From: Pseudomonadota bacterium
GTDB taxonomy: Bacteria > Myxococcota_A > UBA796 > CAJQPC01
NCBI GenBank assembly: GCA_024228935.1
Contig: JAAESX010000033.1
Span: forward strand, 103,731-167,730
Length of the DNA stretch: 64,000 nucleotides
Reading direction: 5' to 3'
Of this stretch, positions 61,671-64,000 are shown piece by piece. The first letter of the stretch is position 1. The number at the start of each line of letters is the position of its first letter. Made by a program: the position numbers and the translations under genes. The notes below the pieces were generated by a model, which saw only the letters and a program-made list of their open reading frames with translations, was not told the origin of the DNA and did not search any database.

Positions 61671-62013
61671 ACCAGACCGCGAGCGCGTTCCCCGAGGGGT
61701 CCAGCAGCTCGAAGCGACGACCGCCCGGGAACTCGAAGATGTCCTGGGTGATCTGGCCGCCGGCGGCTCGCACGTCGGCCAGGCTCGCCGCCAGGTCGCG
61801 CGAGTAGAGGACGACGAGCGGTCCGCCGGTGGTCACCGATTCGACCAGCGCGAAGCCACCCCACTCGCCGCCGCCGGGCTTCTGGATGCCGGTGTAGCCG
61901 GCGCCGTACTCGGTGAAGCTCCAGCCGAACGCGCCGGCGTAGAACGCCTTGGTGGCGGCCATGTCGGTGACCTGGAACTCGATGTAGTCGATACCGTGGT
62001 GGGGGTGGTCCAT
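61660..62013 (-). CDS. VOC-family protein (glyoxalase/bleomycin-resistance-like)
   Basis: 117 residues from ATG 62013; a longer start at 62055 would run into the divergent gene. A single VOC module: IDYIEFQVTDMAATKAFYAGAFGWSF, GGPLVVLYSRDLAASLADVRAAGG, and GGRRFELLDPSGNALAVW. The metal site would be formed by His or Gln at the start, Glu in the later strand (FELLDP) and their partners across a dimer. Substrate unknown. It diverges from the cNMP-binding gene with 21 bases between. Confidence 0.85.
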   Translation of the reverse strand: MDHPHHGIDYIEFQVTDMAATKAFYAGAFGWSFTEYGAGYTGIQKPGGGEWGGFALVESVTTGGPLVVLYSRDLAASLADVRAAGGQITQDIFEFPGGRRFELLDPSGNALAVWSTS

Positions 62014-62034
62014 GGACGTGGATATTGTTCGTCC

Positions 62035-62895
62035 ATGCCGACACTTGGAGCTCATCTCGGGCGGCGCCTTGGTGACGAAGCCCGCGAACTACTCCTCTCG
62101 CAGACGGACGCCGTCGACTTCGCCCACGGCGAACAGGTGATCTGGAAGGGGAAGCCCGTCGACGGGCTCCTGTGGATCGCTGAGGGCAGCCTGCACGTCG
62201 TGCTGCCGGAGCACCGCACGCCGCTGTCCCCGCTGGCCATCGGCGAACTGGTCGGCTGCACGGGCGCGATGACCGGTGGCGGGACCACGAACGTCTACGC
62301 GCTGGGCGAGGTCCGGTGCCTGTTCCTGTCGCTCTCGGCGCTCGAGAAGAGTCTCCGCGATCCGGTCCTGGGGCCGGTGCTGGTCGAGCTGCTGCTGGAG
62401 CACTTCGCGCAGCGGCTTCGATCCGTTCCGACGACCGCGCTGGCTGTGGACACCACGCCCGAGCCGGGGGTGACGCTGGCCGGTCACCCCGCCCTCGCCG
62501 AACTCGATGCCGGTCGGCGCGAGCTCCTGACGCGGCTCGCCGTCGTCGAGAAGCACGAGGCCGGGCACCGGTTCACGCGAGCGGGCGATCAGGCCACGGC
62601 AGGGTCGTCGCATGGCTGGCTGCTGCTGGCGGGAGAGGTCGAAGAGGACGAGCGGGACGGGCACGTCCATCGGGTGGCGCAGCCCGGTGACGGGTTCGGC
62701 TTCGTGGCGCTGGTGGACGACGGTCCGCGTGAGTCGACGTGCACGGCGAGGACCCCGGTGACGGTGGCGACGCTGGACCGATCGGTGCTTCGCGAGCTGC
62801 ATCACCACGCTCCAGATGCGGACCTGGCGCTGCGTCTGGGGCTGACTCGGATGCTCGCTCGCGACCTTGCTGATCGATTGGAGTTGCTCGCCTGA
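62035..62895 (+). CDS. Protein with two cyclic-nucleotide-binding-like domains
   Basis: 286 residues from ATG 62035. Two CAP_ED-like beta-rolls in tandem: about 30-115 (EQVIWKGKPVDGLLWIAEGSLHVVLPEH, IGELVGC) and about 165-270 (EAGHRFTRAGDQ, SSHGWLLLAGEVEED, VAQPGDGFGFVALVDDGP). The phosphate-binding Gly-Glu-x-Arg loop is not intact in either: the first reads IGELVGC without the following Arg-x-Ala, the second DGFGFVALV. They may therefore not bind cAMP. No DNA-binding or effector domain. It ends 27 bases before the tRNA. Confidence 0.8.
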   Translation: MPTLGAHLGRRLGDEARELLLSQTDAVDFAHGEQVIWKGKPVDGLLWIAEGSLHVVLPEHRTPLSPLAIGELVGCTGAMTGGGTTNVYALGEVRCLFLSLSALEKSLRDPVLGPVLVELLLEHFAQRLRSVPTTALAVDTTPEPGVTLAGHPALAELDAGRRELLTRLAVVEKHEAGHRFTRAGDQATAGSSHGWLLLAGEVEEDERDGHVHRVAQPGDGFGFVALVDDGPRESTCTARTPVTVATLDRSVLRELHHHAPDADLALRLGLTRMLARDLADRLELLA

Positions 62896-62922
62896 GCCGC
62901 GGTGGCTAAATGGCTGCCGCGC

Positions 62923-62999
62923 CGGGGCGTGGCGCAGCCTGGTAGCGCGCCTGCTTCGGGAGCAGGAGGTCGCTGGTTCGATTCCAGTCGCCCCGACCA
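62923..62999 (+). tRNA. tRNA-Pro(CGG)
   Basis: 77 bases with encoded CCA. The acceptor stem pairs CGGGGCG with CGCCCCG; the D arm has CGCAGCCTGGTAGCG, the anticodon stem pairs CCTGC and GCAGG around TTCGGGA, placing anticodon CGG, and the T arm has GCTGGTTCGATTCCAGT. The discriminator is A. It reads the CCG proline codon, common in this high-GC genome. A strong terminator follows. Confidence 0.97.
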
Positions 63000-63009
63000 T
63001 CGAAAAAGC

Positions 63010-63041
63010 AAGGTCCCACCCGAGCAATCGGGTGGGACCTT
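63010..63041 (+). terminator. Rho-independent terminator after tRNA-Pro
   Basis: A 14-bp perfect stem, AAGGTCCCACCCGA (63010-63023) with TCGGGTGGGACCTT (63028-63041), closes a GCAA loop and is followed by CTTCGTT. On the minus strand the run TTGCTTTTTCG follows the same stem, so it may also end transcription of the regulator gene at 63102-63878. Confidence 0.85.
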
Positions 63042-63101
63042 CTTCGTTGGGGGAGCGGGGTCGCTCGAATTGCTAGACGCCGGAGTCTAGCAATCGCGGG
63101 A

Positions 63102-63878
63102 TCAGGCCTCTTCCGCGGGCCCGACGAGGGCGTCCAGCAGGGCCTCGATCTGTTGCTGTTGCGAACCATCGGGCAGGTCCGGAGCCAGCCGCTGGGCCGA
63201 GATGATCATCCCCAGCAGGTCGCCTGGCGAGCGAGTGATCCCGAGCTGGTTCAGTGCCCGATCTATCTCGAGCAGGCGACGAGCCGATAGGCCGCGGACG
63301 CCGTTCTCGACCTGGCTGAGCGTGGTGTGGTGGAGCCCCCCGGGCAGCTCGGCGCCGAATGCGCTCAGCGACACGCCCGCCCCTTTTCGCAGACGTCGGA
63401 TGAGGCGGGGAACCGCCGCGCTGACGACCTCGAGCTGGGCTTCGGTCAGGCCGAGCTCGCGGTCCGCGGCCCAGAGGTGCAGGTGGGCCTCCAGCAGCTC
63501 TCGCCACCCGTCGAGGTGGTCGCCAATCTCCGCCCGCGGCATTCGGTCGAAGGTGACCGCCACGCCGGACGCGACCAGCTCGCGCTCCAGGCGCTGAACG
63601 AGGTCGAAGATCTCACCGCGTCGATAGTGGTGATGCCGACATGAGGCATATTGCAACAATGCGCGGTCCACCTTGAACAGCTGAGAGATGGTGGGCTGGG
63701 CGCGGCCCGCCTCGAGTTCGCTGAGGGCGCTCTGGGAGATCTTGCACTTCTCGTCCAACGATCTGGTGGTCAGCCCCGCTTCAGTCCGAAGGAACCGGAT
63801 CACGACGCCCGTGATGGTCCCTATGGGGATTGGAGCTTGCGCATCGCTGTCAGATGATCGGACAATCGGGTCAGGCAT
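63102..63878 (-). CDS. Double helix-turn-helix (XRE-like) regulator
   Basis: 258 residues. Two XRE-type helix-turn-helix units: about 22-75 (GVVIRFLRTEAGLTTRSLDEK, ISQSALSELEAGRAQPTISQLFKVD) and about 145-205 (RLIRRLRKGAGVSLSAFGAELPG, HTTLSQVENGVRGLSARRLLEID). The segment between them contains a His-rich patch (CRHHHYRRG). Tandem HTH proteins usually bind DNA as single-chain dimers. Its ATG shares bases with that of the divergent partial gene (CATG, 63876-63879), so the two may be cross-regulated. Confidence 0.8.
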   Translation of the reverse strand: MPDPIVRSSDSDAQAPIPIGTITGVVIRFLRTEAGLTTRSLDEKCKISQSALSELEAGRAQPTISQLFKVDRALLQYASCRHHHYRRGEIFDLVQRLERELVASGVAVTFDRMPRAEIGDHLDGWRELLEAHLHLWAADRELGLTEAQLEVVSAAVPRLIRRLRKGAGVSLSAFGAELPGGLHHTTLSQVENGVRGLSARRLLEIDRALNQLGITRSPGDLLGMIISAQRLAPDLPDGSQQQQIEALLDALVGPAEEA

Positions 63879-64000
63879 GATTCGACACTACCTCACCGAA
63901 GACGACTGGAGCGATGCGGCGGAGTTCGGTGCGCTCGTCGACCCGCCCTGCGGGTTCGTCACGACGATCCAGCGCGTCACCAGCGCGTGGGCGCATGTGA
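63877..64000 (+). CDS. Partial open frame at the window end
   Basis: ATG 63877 opens a frame that stays open for 41 codons to the window edge (MIRHYLTEDDWSDAAEFG...). An AGG lies a few bases upstream. Composition is plausible for a soluble protein, but it is too short to identify. Divergent from the double-HTH regulator. Confidence 0.4.
   Translation, partial: MIRHYLTEDDWSDAAEFGALVDPPCGFVTTIQRVTSAWAHV

Noticed and set aside
1..64000. IS elements, integrases, rRNA, phage genes or replication origins
   Set aside because: No transposase, integrase, terminal inverted repeat, rRNA segment or DnaA-box cluster was recognised.

Overview
This 64 kb window comes from a very GC-rich bacterium with dense, often overlapping genes. 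It most resembles a Myxococcota or 'deltaproteobacterial' lineage, probably assembled from an environmental genome. The reasons are several Hanks-type Ser/Thr kinases, long MopE-like and thrombospondin-type-3 calcium-repeat surface proteins, right-handed beta-helix proteins (one with a Cys, hydrophobic stretch and Arg tail like MYXO-CTERM), and more than a dozen predicted lipoproteins. lpxD and several porin-like proteins point to a Gram-negative envelope. The taxon is inferred; no rRNA lies in the window.

Layout. 1-5 kb: an anchored protein running off the left edge, a beta-helix surface protein, lpxD and asnS. 5.2-9.6 kb: three tandem paralogous membrane-anchored kinases. 9.6-11 kb: a lone type IV pilin-like peptide and an anchored unknown protein. 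11-15.6 kb: a TPP enzyme, epimerase and SDR operon divergent from a TetR regulator, with an operator-like palindrome cluster between them, followed by a rhodanese. 15.6-27.2 kb: envelope proteins (MopE-like/FG-GAP, OmpA/TSP3, lipoproteins), two large GT-C-like membrane proteins, and a frameshifted MopE/beta-helix lipoprotein. 27-38 kb: a glycosyltransferase, an ICMT-like methyltransferase, two B12-type radical SAM enzymes, a kinase-ATPase-TPR regulator and a UGM-like flavoprotein. 38-48 kb: YHYH, DUF4013, arylsulfotransferase-like, DUF1624-like, UbiA-like, LVIVD and di-haem PKD proteins. 48.2-54.5 kb: a translationally coupled operon of rpe, ACP, ketosynthase, Cys-less chain-length-factor-like protein, DarA-like flavodoxin-fold enzyme, DarB-like KAS III (with an in-frame TAG), a small protein and a BtrH-like acyltransferase. 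54.5-64 kb: an anchored unknown, a DUF262/DUF1524 (GmrSD-type) protein, a secreted protein, an M28 peptidase, a porin, a broken barrel gene, a CAP-domain lipoprotein, VOC and double-cNMP proteins, tRNA-Pro(CGG) with a strong terminator, a double-HTH regulator and a partial gene.

The most interesting locus is the aryl-polyene/dialkylresorcinol-like operon at 48.8-54.5 kb. It has KS/CLF, DarA/DarB and BtrH-type genes but none of the usual reductase, dehydratase or starter-activating genes nearby. Second is a window-wide pattern: most lipoprotein signal peptides are only 6-12 residues long and lack any basic N-region residue. Three genes carry lesions (a G7 frameshift, a C9 frameshift plus TGA, and a TAG). 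Because two lie in homopolymers, assembly error, pseudogenization and phase variation must be told apart. No stretch longer than about 165 bases lacks a gene; the largest gap (30765-30927) holds stacked hairpins. No CRISPR array, IS element or rRNA was found.
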